Part shown: positions 1 to 7,986 of the stretch, one piece after another
Position numbering within the stretch: position 1 is the first letter of the stretch
Layout: each line of letters begins with the position of its first letter
Assembly: GCF_000582685.1 (NCBI RefSeq)
Contig: NZ_KK073769.1
Location: 316,837-380,836 of the forward strand
Length of the DNA stretch: 64,000 nucleotides
Source: [Scytonema hofmanni] UTEX 2349
GTDB taxonomy: Bacteria > Cyanobacteriota > Cyanobacteriia > Cyanobacteriales > Nostocaceae
Direction: 5' to 3'
Made by a program: the position numbers and the translations under genes
Notes under the pieces: generated by a model
Seen by the model: only the letters and a program-made list of their open reading frames with translations
Databases searched by the model: none
What the model was told of the DNA's origin: nothing

Positions 1-65
1 TGTCTTCGTCCCCGGATGTGCCTATAGTCTGGGACTTGCTGCAATTGTTCGATCAGATTGTTCAT
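1..65 (-). CDS. ISAs1-like transposase, N-terminal fragment (cut by window edge)
   Basis: Reading leftwards from the ATG at 63-65 gives about 21 residues beginning MNNLIEQLQQVPDYRHIRG. This resembles the start of the DDE_Tnp_1-associated domain of ISAs1-family transposases (pattern LIE-x-L-x-x-VPD-x-R). The rest lies outside the window, so completeness and the terminal inverted repeats cannot be judged. The call rests on a short stretch and on family recall. Confidence 0.45.
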   Translation of the reverse strand, partial: MNNLIEQLQQVPDYRHIRGRR

Positions 66-107
66 ACTTCCAGATTGTCAATTTACGATCGCCTCCCATA
101 AGTATTG

Positions 108-728
108 TCATTTTTCTCTGTTTGTATGAAACCACCCTGCTTGGATATTTCGCCGTAGGGGGTTGTTTTGAGGAAGTGAGAGTAATTCACTGACCGCTTG
201 ACGTTGCGTTTCTCCCTTTCCTAAAATCCTCAGCCAGAGAGTTTCAAGTGTTAGTGGTAATTGGTTGATTGCTACTACTGCCGTTCTGAATGATTTAGGT
301 AGAAAGTAAACACCTGCTAGCCAATTCTCTGTATCTAATTTAGCACCAAAACTCTCAAGTAAAGTCGTTGAAGCTGAACTTGCCAAAATCCATAAACGCG
401 GTAAGTTATCTTCTGGTAAAGATGTATTCTCTCGCTTGGCTTTCCGTTGCGATTCTCCACAAACGGAAAATAGCTTCAGCAGACAATTACGCACCTCGGT
501 TTTACTGGGTTGATTGCGGAAGGGTTCCAATAATGAGGCAGTTGTGGCAATTCTACCAAGTAACCCAAGGGATTGCAGGTCAGCATTGGGGGAAGGTGCG
601 GGAGAAAACAAGATATCTACTTGACGAACTTCATCTATGACTTCCCGACTTACTTCTACTTTTCCATAAGGGGAAAGTAATTCTTCTAAATATTGTTTGG
701 CAAATTGGTCATGTGGTTGTCGGGTCAT
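108..728 (-). CDS. conserved cyanobacterial hypothetical protein, possibly PD-(D/E)XK-like
   Basis: About 206 residues from the ATG at 728; the frame continues 21 codons upstream, but those look non-coding and include HIP1. The N terminus (MTRQPHDQFAKQYLEELLSP, then EVSREVIDEVRQVDILFSP) resembles cyanobacterial proteins annotated as hypothetical or Rpn/PD-(D/E)XK-like nucleases. The Asp in QVDILF could be a metal ligand, but a full catalytic triad is not obvious. It has no signal peptide or membrane segment. It lies tail-first towards the transposase fragment, so it may be part of a mobile or defence context. The function is not established. Confidence 0.55.
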   Translation of the reverse strand: MTRQPHDQFAKQYLEELLSPYGKVEVSREVIDEVRQVDILFSPAPSPNADLQSLGLLGRIATTASLLEPFRNQPSKTEVRNCLLKLFSVCGESQRKAKRENTSLPEDNLPRLWILASSASTTLLESFGAKLDTENWLAGVYFLPKSFRTAVVAINQLPLTLETLWLRILGKGETQRQAVSELLSLPQNNPLRRNIQAGWFHTNREK

Positions 729-829
729 GCGATCGCCAGCATATATATTATCACAAATCTTACTTTTAAAATGCCCAGCTTCATCAACCACCCTAAGCTA
801 AAGTTTGCAGGGTGGTTGGTGAGATAGAG

Positions 830-1224
830 CTATTTAAAAATAGCAACAATGGTACATCCTACTGCAAGGATGGTTGCGACCCAGACACTACCGCTGATCA
901 TCAGAAGTGGAATGGAAACAATACCCAGTGCCAGAATTAAAGCAACAGTTCTACCACCTGGTTTTAAAAATGGGAGAATCGGCTTCATCCATTGCTCCAG
1001 CCAGCTTTGTTTAATTTGTTTTGGGTACTCGATTTGCGTTTCTTCGCTCGATTTTTCTCTAGAAGCAAACTGCAAGTCTTCACTGTCTAAATCGAATTTT
1101 ATAACTAAACTGTCGTCGTTTTGTTCTATACAGGCGATCTCGTCTTCTATAGCTTCCTCTGTAGGAGCAAGGTATGAGTTCTCTTGATTGAAAGCGTCTT
1201 CCTCACTATACCCTTTTCATGCAT
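830..1224 (-). pseudogene. small two-helix membrane protein gene, apparent N-terminal frameshift
   Basis: The frame ending at 830 encodes a C-terminal membrane part with two hydrophobic segments (TVALILALGIVSIPLLMISG and VWVATILAVGCTIVAIF). It is preceded by an acidic stretch read without stops back to about 1219. No ATG or GTG lies in that stretch; the first usable start is a TTG at 1075, which leaves out about 45 acidic residues. One extra base in the short C-run at 1211-1213 would join the frame to an ATG at 1222-1224, giving an N terminus MHEKGYSEEDAF. Either the gene carries a one-base deletion, the sequence has an error, or TTG1075 is the true start. It is divergent from the HTH gene at 1269. 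No function is recognised. Confidence 0.4.
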
Positions 1225-1268
1225 GGGTAGCTTGTACTTCCAGTCATCTCCAGACGCAGTATTGTAGT

Positions 1269-1784
1269 ATGTCAACTAAAAACGGGCTTTCATCCCAACA
1301 ATCTAAATCTCCTACTGCTGAGAATCCCCCTTCTTCAGTGGCATTTGTCCATAATTTCCTGGATGAATACGGATTAGACCCTTATGAATTTCGGCTATAT
1401 GCTCATATAGTTCGCAGAACAGGAGGAAAACCTGAAGGTGTTTGTTTTGCCAGTCTCCGTAAAACAGCAGAGATTTGCAAAATAAGTACACGCAAGGCTC
1501 AACAAGCGATCAAAGTTCTGATCAATGCTAATTTCGTGACGCAAACTAAGCGTACAGGACGCACAGACGAGTATAGAGTTACTCCTGCCACTGACTGGGT
1601 TCCCAAGGAAGAACTAGACGAAATCCGTAAAGCTATTGCAGGAAAATCTCCAAAAACATCTGTCGATGAAGAAACCGAGATTGATATTGATAGCGTTCGC
1701 ACGTTATACATTACTGGAAAATCTCCAAAAACATCTGTCGATGAAGAAACGGAGATTGATAGCGATCGCACGTCATACACTTAA
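1269..1784 (+). CDS. winged-helix (replication-initiator/DnaD-like) HTH protein
   Basis: 171 residues from the ATG at 1269; an upstream in-frame TTG at 1188 would add 27 unconvincing residues. The middle region (FVHNFLDEYGLDPYEFRLYA, then TAEICKISTRKAQQAIKVL and a wing-like KRTGRTDEYRV) matches the helix-turn-helix proteins related to phage and plasmid replication initiators and GntR-like regulators. The C terminus is a low-complexity acidic tail carrying a near-perfect duplication of the peptide GKSPKTSVDEETEID, which is also a DNA-level tandem repeat (1641-1781). It probably binds DNA; its target is unknown. Regulation may be shared with the divergent small membrane protein. Confidence 0.7.
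   Translation: MSTKNGLSSQQSKSPTAENPPSSVAFVHNFLDEYGLDPYEFRLYAHIVRRTGGKPEGVCFASLRKTAEICKISTRKAQQAIKVLINANFVTQTKRTGRTDEYRVTPATDWVPKEELDEIRKAIAGKSPKTSVDEETEIDIDSVRTLYITGKSPKTSVDEETEIDSDRTSYT
1641..1781 (+). repeat. tandem duplication of about 71 bp inside the HTH gene
   Basis: The segment starting GGAAAATCTCCAAAAACATC occurs at about 1641 and again at about 1712, nearly identical for some 60 bases. The second unit is slightly shorter: it lacks six bases in the GATATTGATAG part and ends in a HIP1-type GCGATCGC. The copies stay in frame, so the protein simply has a doubled acidic tail. The high identity suggests recent slippage or unequal recombination. Confidence 0.85.
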
Positions 1785-1855
1785 GGCATAATACGTTAAG
1801 CGTGCTTTAGTTTGCTGCTTTACAAATTTCCTTTACTGACTTTAAAAGTAAAAAT

Positions 1856-2533
1856 ATGACAGCACATATTCTGTTAGTTGAAGATGAAGTTAAACTAGCG
1901 CGATTTGTTGAACTAGAATTGAGTAGCGAAGGTTACACTGTCAGTGTGGCGCATGATGGTGTCACAGGTTTAACACTGGCGCGAGAGTCAACGCTAGATT
2001 TAGCGATTTTAGATTGGATGTTACCAGGACTAACAGGATTAGAAATCTGTCGTCGTCTGCGAGCGACAGGTAGCTCAGTACCAGTGATTTTGTTGACAGC
2101 AAAAGATGAAGTAAGCGATCGCGTTGCCGGTTTAGATGCTGGAGCCGATGATTATGTACTTAAACCCTTTAGTATTGAAGAATTACTAGCAAGAATTCGC
2201 GCACATTTACGCCGCACTCAAGAAACAGATGAGGATTTATTGCAGTTTGAAGACTTAAGTTTAAATCGCCGCACTCGTCAAGTATTTCGGGATAAACGAG
2301 CAATTGAACTAACAGCAAAAGAATTTGATTTATTAGAATATCTTCTTTGCCGTCCCCGTCAAGTGTTTACTAGAGACCAAATTTTAGAGAAAGTTTGGGG
2401 TTATGACTTTATGGGTGATTCTAATATTATCGAAGTTTATATTCGTTATCTACGTCTCAAACTAGAAGAAAAAAACGAAAAGCGCTTGATTCATACGGTG
2501 CGTGGTGTGGGGTATACTTTGCGGGATAATTAG
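1856..2533 (+). CDS. OmpR/PhoB-family response regulator (orphan)
   Basis: 225 residues. The receiver domain spans about 1-118: acidic pocket E9-D10-E11, phospho-acceptor Asp53 in LAILDWMLPG, Thr81 and Lys103 in DDYVLKPF. The winged-helix DNA-binding domain spans about 128-223 and ends HTVRGVGYTLRDN, as is usual for OmpR/PhoB. All key residues are intact, so it should be a phosphorylation-controlled transcription factor. No sensor kinase gene is next to it (an EamA exporter follows), so its partner must be encoded elsewhere. The subfamily (RppA-, ManR- or RpaB-like) cannot be assigned from sequence alone. Confidence 0.9.
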   Translation: MTAHILLVEDEVKLARFVELELSSEGYTVSVAHDGVTGLTLARESTLDLAILDWMLPGLTGLEICRRLRATGSSVPVILLTAKDEVSDRVAGLDAGADDYVLKPFSIEELLARIRAHLRRTQETDEDLLQFEDLSLNRRTRQVFRDKRAIELTAKEFDLLEYLLCRPRQVFTRDQILEKVWGYDFMGDSNIIEVYIRYLRLKLEEKNEKRLIHTVRGVGYTLRDN

Positions 2534-2650
2534 TATTTAACAAGTGGCGATCGCACTCCAGAGTTAAGGATTTTCTCAGATTCAACTCACCCGGATTTCA
2601 TCACTGAAGTATAGTATTGTTAATGGTGCTTTCATTACAGTGATATTATT

Positions 2651-3682
2651 ATGACCAAACTGAGAAGCTCCCATCGTCAAAGCTTTAGAATTGGGGGACA
2701 AACCTATCTCTGGCTAGCGATTTTGATTTTTGGCGTATCTAGCGCAGTGACGCGGAAGATAACAGAAATTGGTGCCCAAAACTTTATCGGGGGTAGTAAT
2801 CCAATTTCTCTTTGTAATGTTTTGTTCGTAGGAAATCTCTGTGCTTTAATAATTCTTACAACAATTTATTGGCGAAATTGGAACAAAGCAACATTGAAGC
2901 AACTTTCATTTAAGAATTGGTTTAATCTGACGATAGTAGCAATTCTATCTGGAGCGCTTGCCCCTGGTTTAATTTTTCAGGCATTGGCATTAACTGAAGT
3001 TAACAATGTCATTTTAGTTGGACGTTTAGAACCACCTTTGACTTTAGCTTTATCTGTTTGGTTGTTGAAAGAACGAGTCAATCTTTGGCAAGTTTTGGGA
3101 GCGATCGCTTCATTTATTGGTGTTATGCTAACTATCACCCTTCAACCCCCGACAAATGCAATGATGATGAATGCGGGAGGTTTCCATATAGGAGTTGGAG
3201 AACTTCTGGCTGCGGTTGGCTCTGTGGCTTTATCTATCTCTATAATTATTACGAAAAAACATCTCTTGCAGATACCCGCAGGAATTTACAGTATTTTTCG
3301 TACCGCTTTAGGAACTGTAATATTTTTCTTCTTGGCTTTAGTACTTTATGGAAGTGACCATTTTATGAATGCATTCTCACCATTTTTGTGGCGATGGATG
3401 CTTCTTTATGCTGCGATAATTATCGTAGTCGGTCAGTCATTTTGGATTAGGGGATTGAAAGCTTGCACCGTATCTATGGCATCTTTAGCTAGCTCGTTTA
3501 TCCCCATTATAGGCATCTTGGCAGCTTATTTAATTTTAGGTGAAGTTCCAACACAGGCTCAATATCTTGGCGGTAGCGTGATATTATTTGGTATATTTTT
3601 AAGTCAAGTTGGTATTTCGCGTCAATCTTCTACACAAGAAAAGCAAACAATAGAAAACAAGATTGGATTTAAGGGAGTTTAA
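2651..3682 (+). CDS. EamA-family (DMT superfamily) inner-membrane transporter
   Basis: 343 residues with about ten hydrophobic segments in two EamA halves (roughly 20-165 and 185-320). The first half ends in the characteristic GRLEPPLTLALSVWLLKERV and the second in ASLASSFIPIIGILAAYLILGE. Such proteins export metabolites or amino acids across the plasma membrane; the substrate cannot be predicted. It starts at the ATG at 2651, about 120 bp after the response regulator, with room for its own promoter. A MITE-like element begins just after its stop codon. Confidence 0.85.
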   Translation: MTKLRSSHRQSFRIGGQTYLWLAILIFGVSSAVTRKITEIGAQNFIGGSNPISLCNVLFVGNLCALIILTTIYWRNWNKATLKQLSFKNWFNLTIVAILSGALAPGLIFQALALTEVNNVILVGRLEPPLTLALSVWLLKERVNLWQVLGAIASFIGVMLTITLQPPTNAMMMNAGGFHIGVGELLAAVGSVALSISIIITKKHLLQIPAGIYSIFRTALGTVIFFFLALVLYGSDHFMNAFSPFLWRWMLLYAAIIIVVGQSFWIRGLKACTVSMASLASSFIPIIGILAAYLILGEVPTQAQYLGGSVILFGIFLSQVGISRQSSTQEKQTIENKIGFKGV

Positions 3683-3685
3683 AAT

Positions 3686-3790
3686 TATATCATGTCCCGA
3701 TCGTTAACATTAAGAAAAACCTACCTACCCTCGTAGAGACGTTCCGGCGGAACGTCTTTACAGTATATATGATTTGTCGGATATGATATT
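3686..3790. repeat. MITE-like element, family A (TIR near TATCATGTCC/GGATATGATA)
   Basis: The ends are inverted repeats, left TATATCATGTCC and right GTCGGATATGATAT. The centre is a hairpin with arms CGTAGAGACGTTCCG and CGGAACGTCTTTAC. A second copy lies at 15571-15706, where the right end reads GTCGGACATGATAT. There is no coding capacity; it would have to be moved by a transposase supplied elsewhere. It sits 4 bp after the EamA stop. Confidence 0.75.
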
Positions 3791-3811
3791 ATTACGTTCC
3801 TTATAGATAAA

Positions 3812-4588
3812 ATGCGTATTTGGCAAGCTGATTTTTATCGTCGTCCCCAAGAGAATACATTTTGGCAATTGTTGATTTGTGACGCAACTCGCAGCTTTGA
3901 ATATGAAGCTATCTGTCTTCAATCAGAAGCGAATTCTACTTGGGTTGGGGAGCAAATTCAATTAGCATCTGGCGAACATCTACCAGATATAATTGAGGTA
4001 TTTCGTCCTCAATCTTTAAGTTTAATTGAAGCTGCTGGACGCAACTTGGGAATTAATGTCCAAGCAACTAGACGCACTTTCGCACTAAAACAGTGGTTGC
4101 AAGAACAACATCCTTTAGCGTTGGATAAACCACCCCCAACACCATTACCAGAAAACCTCTGGGGTGAAAAATGGCGTTTTGCTACTTTGAGTGCTGGTGA
4201 TGTAGAGGAGGCATTTAGCGATCGCCCAATTCCCATTTTACATATGCCAGAATATCTCAAACCAATTAATCTCGGTTTAGCCTCAACACTGCCCGTCCCA
4301 GGTGTGATAATCTATGGTGGAAGGCAATCGATGCGCTTGGTACGGTGGTTACTACAAGCCCGTCCCGTGTCGCTTTCTTACATTGCAGGTGCCCCCGATG
4401 GTTTAATATTAGAAGCAGGTTTGGTAGATAGATTTATTGTGGCGACCTTTGCAGATCCAGAAGTTGCCGCATCTGCTCAAAGTTTTGAACAGCGCAAACA
4501 ACAAAGTAAAGGCTTACATTTTTTGTTAGTTCAACCTGATGATTCGGGAATGACTTATACCGGATTTTGGTTATTACAGACAGAATGA
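3812..4588 (+). CDS. Tab2/Atab2-family RNA-binding protein
   Basis: 258 residues, close to the usual cyanobacterial Tab2 (DUF1092) length. Recognisable parts are the N-terminal IWQADFYRRP, the central GRNLGINVQATRRTFALKQW, the PENLWGEKWRF linker and the terminal GFWLLQ. In algae and plants, relatives bind AU-rich RNA and are needed for translation or assembly of photosystem I; in cyanobacteria the same role is inferred, not shown. It is soluble, with no signal peptide. It stands alone between a MITE and a toxin-antitoxin pair. Confidence 0.85.
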   Translation: MRIWQADFYRRPQENTFWQLLICDATRSFEYEAICLQSEANSTWVGEQIQLASGEHLPDIIEVFRPQSLSLIEAAGRNLGINVQATRRTFALKQWLQEQHPLALDKPPPTPLPENLWGEKWRFATLSAGDVEEAFSDRPIPILHMPEYLKPINLGLASTLPVPGVIIYGGRQSMRLVRWLLQARPVSLSYIAGAPDGLILEAGLVDRFIVATFADPEVAASAQSFEQRKQQSKGLHFLLVQPDDSGMTYTGFWLLQTE

Positions 4589-4645
4589 GCGCTTTTCTGT
4601 ATGAATAATAGTATGATTTTTAAGTAAGACTAAAAAGTAAGACTA

Positions 4646-4876
4646 ATGGTCAAAGTGACAATTACCTTGGAAGAAGACATCCTCCAATTTATAGATCGAC
4701 AAGCACAAGGAAACCGCAGTGGATACATTAATGCGCTGCTGTCAGAACATCGTCGCAGGCTTTTAGAAGCAGAAATGATTGCAGCACTCAAGCAGGATGC
4801 TGAAGATCCAAAGTATCAGGCTGAAGTTGTTGTTTGGGATAATGTTGTCGGGGATGGCATTAATGCCAGGGAATAA
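4646..4876 (+). CDS. antitoxin of a MazEF-type pair (ribbon-helix-helix)
   Basis: 76 residues. The N terminus MVKVTITLEEDILQFIDRQA, then NRSGYINALLSEHRRR, fits a CopG/Arc-type ribbon-helix-helix DNA-binding domain followed by an acidic tail. The stop overlaps the start of the MazF-like toxin gene, the usual coupling for such operons. It should neutralise the toxin and autoregulate the promoter just upstream. Confidence 0.8.
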   Translation: MVKVTITLEEDILQFIDRQAQGNRSGYINALLSEHRRRLLEAEMIAALKQDAEDPKYQAEVVVWDNVVGDGINARE

Positions 4877-5222
4877 TTTAACTTATCGACGAGGAGAAAT
4901 TCGTTGGGTAAATCTTGATCCAACAGTCGGAGCTGAAGCACAAAAAATCCGTGCTTGCTTGATTATACAAAATGATATTATGAATCAATATGGATTGTTG
5001 ACAATTGTCATGCCATTTCGACCAGGAAGTAAACAAGCTCCCTATGTTGTGAATGTCAAAGCAACATTAACTAATGGATTAGATCAAGATCGTTTTATTG
5101 ATGTTGGGCAAATTCGTGCTATTGACCATAGTCGGGTTTTAGGTTTAGTTGGTATGTTAGAGCAAGAATACTGGGAAATTATTCAAACAGCTTTAAATGT
5201 AGTTCTGGGGTTTGTTGTTTAA
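4854..5222 (+). CDS. MazF/PemK-family toxin (predicted endoribonuclease)
   Basis: 122 residues from ATG4854; ATG4863 is an alternative start. The MazF core is clear: YRRGEIRWVNLDPTVGAEAQ with the conserved NLDP, then RACLIIQNDIMNQY, TIVMPF and the C-terminal QIRAIDHSRVLG. Family members cut mRNA at short specific motifs, stopping growth when the antitoxin is lost. It overlaps the antitoxin stop by 14-23 bp. Its 3' end also overlaps the convergent methyltransferase gene by 44 bp, a tight tail-to-tail packing. Confidence 0.85.
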   Translation: MALMPGNNLTYRRGEIRWVNLDPTVGAEAQKIRACLIIQNDIMNQYGLLTIVMPFRPGSKQAPYVVNVKATLTNGLDQDRFIDVGQIRAIDHSRVLGLVGMLEQEYWEIIQTALNVVLGFVV

Positions 5223-6525
5223 AGTTTCCAAAGTGCGGTTCAAATTTCTCTCTTCGTTCTTGACCATCATACAATGTTTTCTTAATCAATTCTTCAGCCA
5301 CAGCTTTGACTACATTAATACTCACAGAATTTCCCAATTGATAGTAAGCTTTATCATCATTGGGATGTAATATAAAGCTATCCGGAAAACCTTGTAAACG
5401 TGCGACTTCACGCTTAGTTAGTCGTCGCACTCTGTTATTATGGTACACTCCTAACCGATTAGCATCACTAGCAACCACAGTTACAGAAATCTTACTGGGA
5501 TCGACAAATTTATAAACCTCAAAAGAAAAGTTCCCAGATACAGGTTTATATTTATCGTTAATCAGCTTAATATATTTTTTAGCAATCAACGCATCTAATA
5601 TCTCTTCTAAATTAGGATGCTCAAAAAAACTAGCTATTTGCTTCTTAGTTAATAACTTACCATCTTGTTCTTGACCAAATTCTTTATTCCGTCTTTTTAA
5701 AATAAAACGGTTCATTAATTCAATTTCATCTAAACTACATTTTCCCCGCAATCCTAATTCCCAAGAATGAATTGAATTTCCTCCACGATAATCAATTAAT
5801 CGCACTCCATGCAATTGATTTAAATCTTGGTTGTAGATTTGTTTTAAAGCATTGACAAATTTGGGACAACAATCATACTTTACATCTGGATTATCTTCCA
5901 AAATATCGGCAACAGTAACATATTTTTGAGGTGAGTCAAATAAAGATAGTTGCTGAGTATTGTAGGAGTGAGAATCTTTAAAACCAACATCAGAAATCAA
6001 GTCAAATTTAGGAGAAGCATTCAAAATGCCTAATAGATAAACTCTGACACGGTTTTGCGGTAAACCAAAGTTAGCACTGTTGAGCAAAAAAGCATCAAAG
6101 CTGTAACCTCTCTTTTTAATTTCATGCTTTATCGTTGCTAAGGTATTACCGTTATCATGGCTATAAAGTCCCCGCACATTTTCAAACAGAAAAGCTTGTG
6201 GTTGATATGTGTCGAGTAATCTGGTAATTTCAAAGAATAACGTTCCTCTCGTATCTCCAAACCCTGCTTTTTTCCCAGCATGAGAAAAAGACTGGCAAGG
6301 AAAGCCAGCTAATAAAAAGTCATGTTCTGGGAGTTTATCTATTAGGTGAATGTCACCTAAAGGCTTGTGTTGAAAGTTGTTTTCATATACTAATTGAGCA
6401 TCTGGGTTAATTTCGCTACTTAATACGCATTCGGTTTTTAGATTTAAAGACTTAGCAGCTTCTTCAAAAGCTAATCTAATTCCCCCGATTCCGGAAAATA
6501 AATCAACAAACCGAATTTTTGGCAT
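5179..6525 (-). CDS. DNA (cytosine-5) methyltransferase, no restriction partner visible
   Basis: 448 residues with the C5-methylase motifs in order: I, FVDLFSGIGGIRLAF (6-20); IV, the GFPCQS catalytic Cys77; VI, ENV (115-117); VIII, QNRVR (157-161); and IX/X, RRLTKREVARLQGFPDSF and YQLGNSVS near the end. The insert between VIII and IX (about 200-350), the target-recognition region, contains a winged-helix-like stretch. It makes 5-methylcytosine in a specific site; the site cannot be read from sequence. No endonuclease is adjacent (mazF is convergent, a DUF2470 gene is upstream), so it looks solitary, as for cyanobacterial methylases acting on HIP1-type sites. Confidence 0.88.
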   Translation of the reverse strand: MPKIRFVDLFSGIGGIRLAFEEAAKSLNLKTECVLSSEINPDAQLVYENNFQHKPLGDIHLIDKLPEHDFLLAGFPCQSFSHAGKKAGFGDTRGTLFFEITRLLDTYQPQAFLFENVRGLYSHDNGNTLATIKHEIKKRGYSFDAFLLNSANFGLPQNRVRVYLLGILNASPKFDLISDVGFKDSHSYNTQQLSLFDSPQKYVTVADILEDNPDVKYDCCPKFVNALKQIYNQDLNQLHGVRLIDYRGGNSIHSWELGLRGKCSLDEIELMNRFILKRRNKEFGQEQDGKLLTKKQIASFFEHPNLEEILDALIAKKYIKLINDKYKPVSGNFSFEVYKFVDPSKISVTVVASDANRLGVYHNNRVRRLTKREVARLQGFPDSFILHPNDDKAYYQLGNSVSINVVKAVAEELIKKTLYDGQERREKFEPHFGNFKQQTPELHLKLFE

Positions 6526-6569
6526 AAAAAATTAGTCTTTTTCCCCCAGTACAAGACGAATTACTTATA

Positions 6570-6854
6570 TTACTTTGCTTTAACCCGCGTTTGCTTGATC
6601 ATGTCAACTAATGTATGATGAGCATCTTCCGCATCTGCTAGAATATGGTCGAATTGAATGCGAACTGGTACAGGTTCTCCATTCACTTCTGCTTTCAAAT
6701 CCATACCTTGAGCATCAATTGCCAGCATTTGTGCTGCTGTGACATCCGCTAACCCACCAAAAGCCTGAGCGTAAAGAACTATAGCATCAGCATGATCCTG
6801 GTTCATGTGATTGCAAATGCGTGAGCTAATTTCAGGTGAGAATTGTTCAGACAT
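6570..6854 (-). CDS. DUF2470-domain protein (HugZ C-terminal-like)
   Basis: 94 residues that are essentially one DUF2470 domain: ICNHMNQDHADAIVLYAQAFGG, an AIDAQGMDLKAE core and a C-terminal helix DAHHTLVDMIKQ. The domain occurs alone in many cyanobacteria and at the C terminus of haem-utilisation proteins such as HugZ, where conserved His residues can contact haem. Here the flavin-reductase-like half is absent, so a haem role is inference. The DNA from 6855 to 7182 (328 bp) holds HIP1-like sites and AT-rich promoter-like sequence, but no gene that I can support. Confidence 0.8.
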   Translation of the reverse strand: MSEQFSPEISSRICNHMNQDHADAIVLYAQAFGGLADVTAAQMLAIDAQGMDLKAEVNGEPVPVRIQFDHILADAEDAHHTLVDMIKQTRVKAK

Positions 6855-7182
6855 GGCTTGACTCCTTGTTGATGCTAATGGGATTTTAAACTAAAGAATG
6901 ACCAACAGTATCCTAATTTAGTGGGAATGTAATTTCTTTTGGGGAATTTATAGTTATTTCTTATAGTATTTTACCTCAAAGCTAAGTATTCTAAATCTAA
7001 TGCTTGCCAGGAGCGGAAATGTTCACCGATCGCTTGATATGTATATTTTTTATAAGCGATCGCTCTGAAACCGTATCTATTAATTTTAATAAAAGTTATG
7101 AAACATTTTTTACCTGTGAATCCGAAATTTATTTAGCTAAAACTGTAGCTTAATTGAGCAAAGTTATTCAAGCCAAAAACCG

Positions 7183-7986
7183 ATGAGTGAAATCAAGCAC
7201 CGCCGGATTATTATTGGGGATGTGCATGGCTACTATGATGCTTTAATGATATTATTGCAGGCGATCGCCCCACACTCAGACGATCAAGTCTATTTTCTTG
7301 GAGACTTAATCGATCGCGGACCTCAGAGTTGCCAAGTAATAAATTTTGTTAAAGAAAATGGCTATCACTGTCTGCTTGGCAATCACGAGCAGATATTGTT
7401 AAATATTCTTACTTCAAGATGCATCACCCCCGAAATTATGCAATCATGGCTTGACAAAGGAGGACAAGCCACTGTAGCCAGTTATCAAGAAGGGATTATT
7501 CCTCACGATCATCTTGAATGGTTGCTAAGTTTGCCTACATATCTCGACTTAGGAGATATTTGGTTATCTCATGCTGGTATTGATCCGTTAATTCCTTTGG
7601 CAAAACAAACAGCCGAGCAGTTTTGCTGGGTGCGAGATGCATTTCACAGCATGAAAAAACCCTACTTTAAAGATAAATTAATTATTGTCGGTCATACCAT
7701 CACTTTTACTTTACCTGGGGTTGCACCCGGTAAGTTGGCTCAAGGACCCGGATGGTTAAATATAGATACAGGAGCTTATCATCACAAAAGTGGTTGGTTA
7801 ACGGGACTCGACATCACCAATAACTTAGTTTATCAAGTCAACGTCAACCAGCTTTGTGTTCGTATTCTGCCCTTAGAAGAAGCTGTGATTAAAATCAATC
7901 CGGCGGAAATTGGGGACAAGGGGGACAAGGGGGACAAGGGGACAAGGGGACAAGGGGACAGGGAGACAAGAGGGAGTATTAACTGA
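7183..7986 (+). CDS. PPP-family serine/threonine or bis(5'-nucleosyl) phosphatase
   Basis: 267 residues. The metal-binding motifs of calcineurin-like PPP phosphatases are intact: GDVHG near the N terminus, GDLIDRG, GNHE, then LSHAG and VGHT. This is the bacterial class of protein phosphatases and Ap4A hydrolases; the substrate is not decidable. The fold appears to end near residue 240. The last 24 residues (GDKGDKGDKG, then TRGQGDRETRG) are translated from a heptanucleotide tandem repeat and are probably unstructured. The stop overlaps the convergent M48 gene by 8 bp. Confidence 0.85.
   Translation: MSEIKHRRIIIGDVHGYYDALMILLQAIAPHSDDQVYFLGDLIDRGPQSCQVINFVKENGYHCLLGNHEQILLNILTSRCITPEIMQSWLDKGGQATVASYQEGIIPHDHLEWLLSLPTYLDLGDIWLSHAGIDPLIPLAKQTAEQFCWVRDAFHSMKKPYFKDKLIIVGHTITFTLPGVAPGKLAQGPGWLNIDTGAYHHKSGWLTGLDITNNLVYQVNVNQLCVRILPLEEAVIKINPAEIGDKGDKGDKGTRGQGDRETRGSIN
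7912..7975 (+). repeat. GGGGACA-type heptanucleotide tandem repeat within the phosphatase gene
   Basis: About eight units of GGGGACA or GGGGGACA in a row. Slipped units of seven and eight bases keep an open frame to the stop at 7986. The same unit is found outside genes at 36625-36690. This is a typical cyanobacterial short tandemly repeated repetitive (STRR) sequence, here recruited as coding DNA. Confidence 0.9.
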
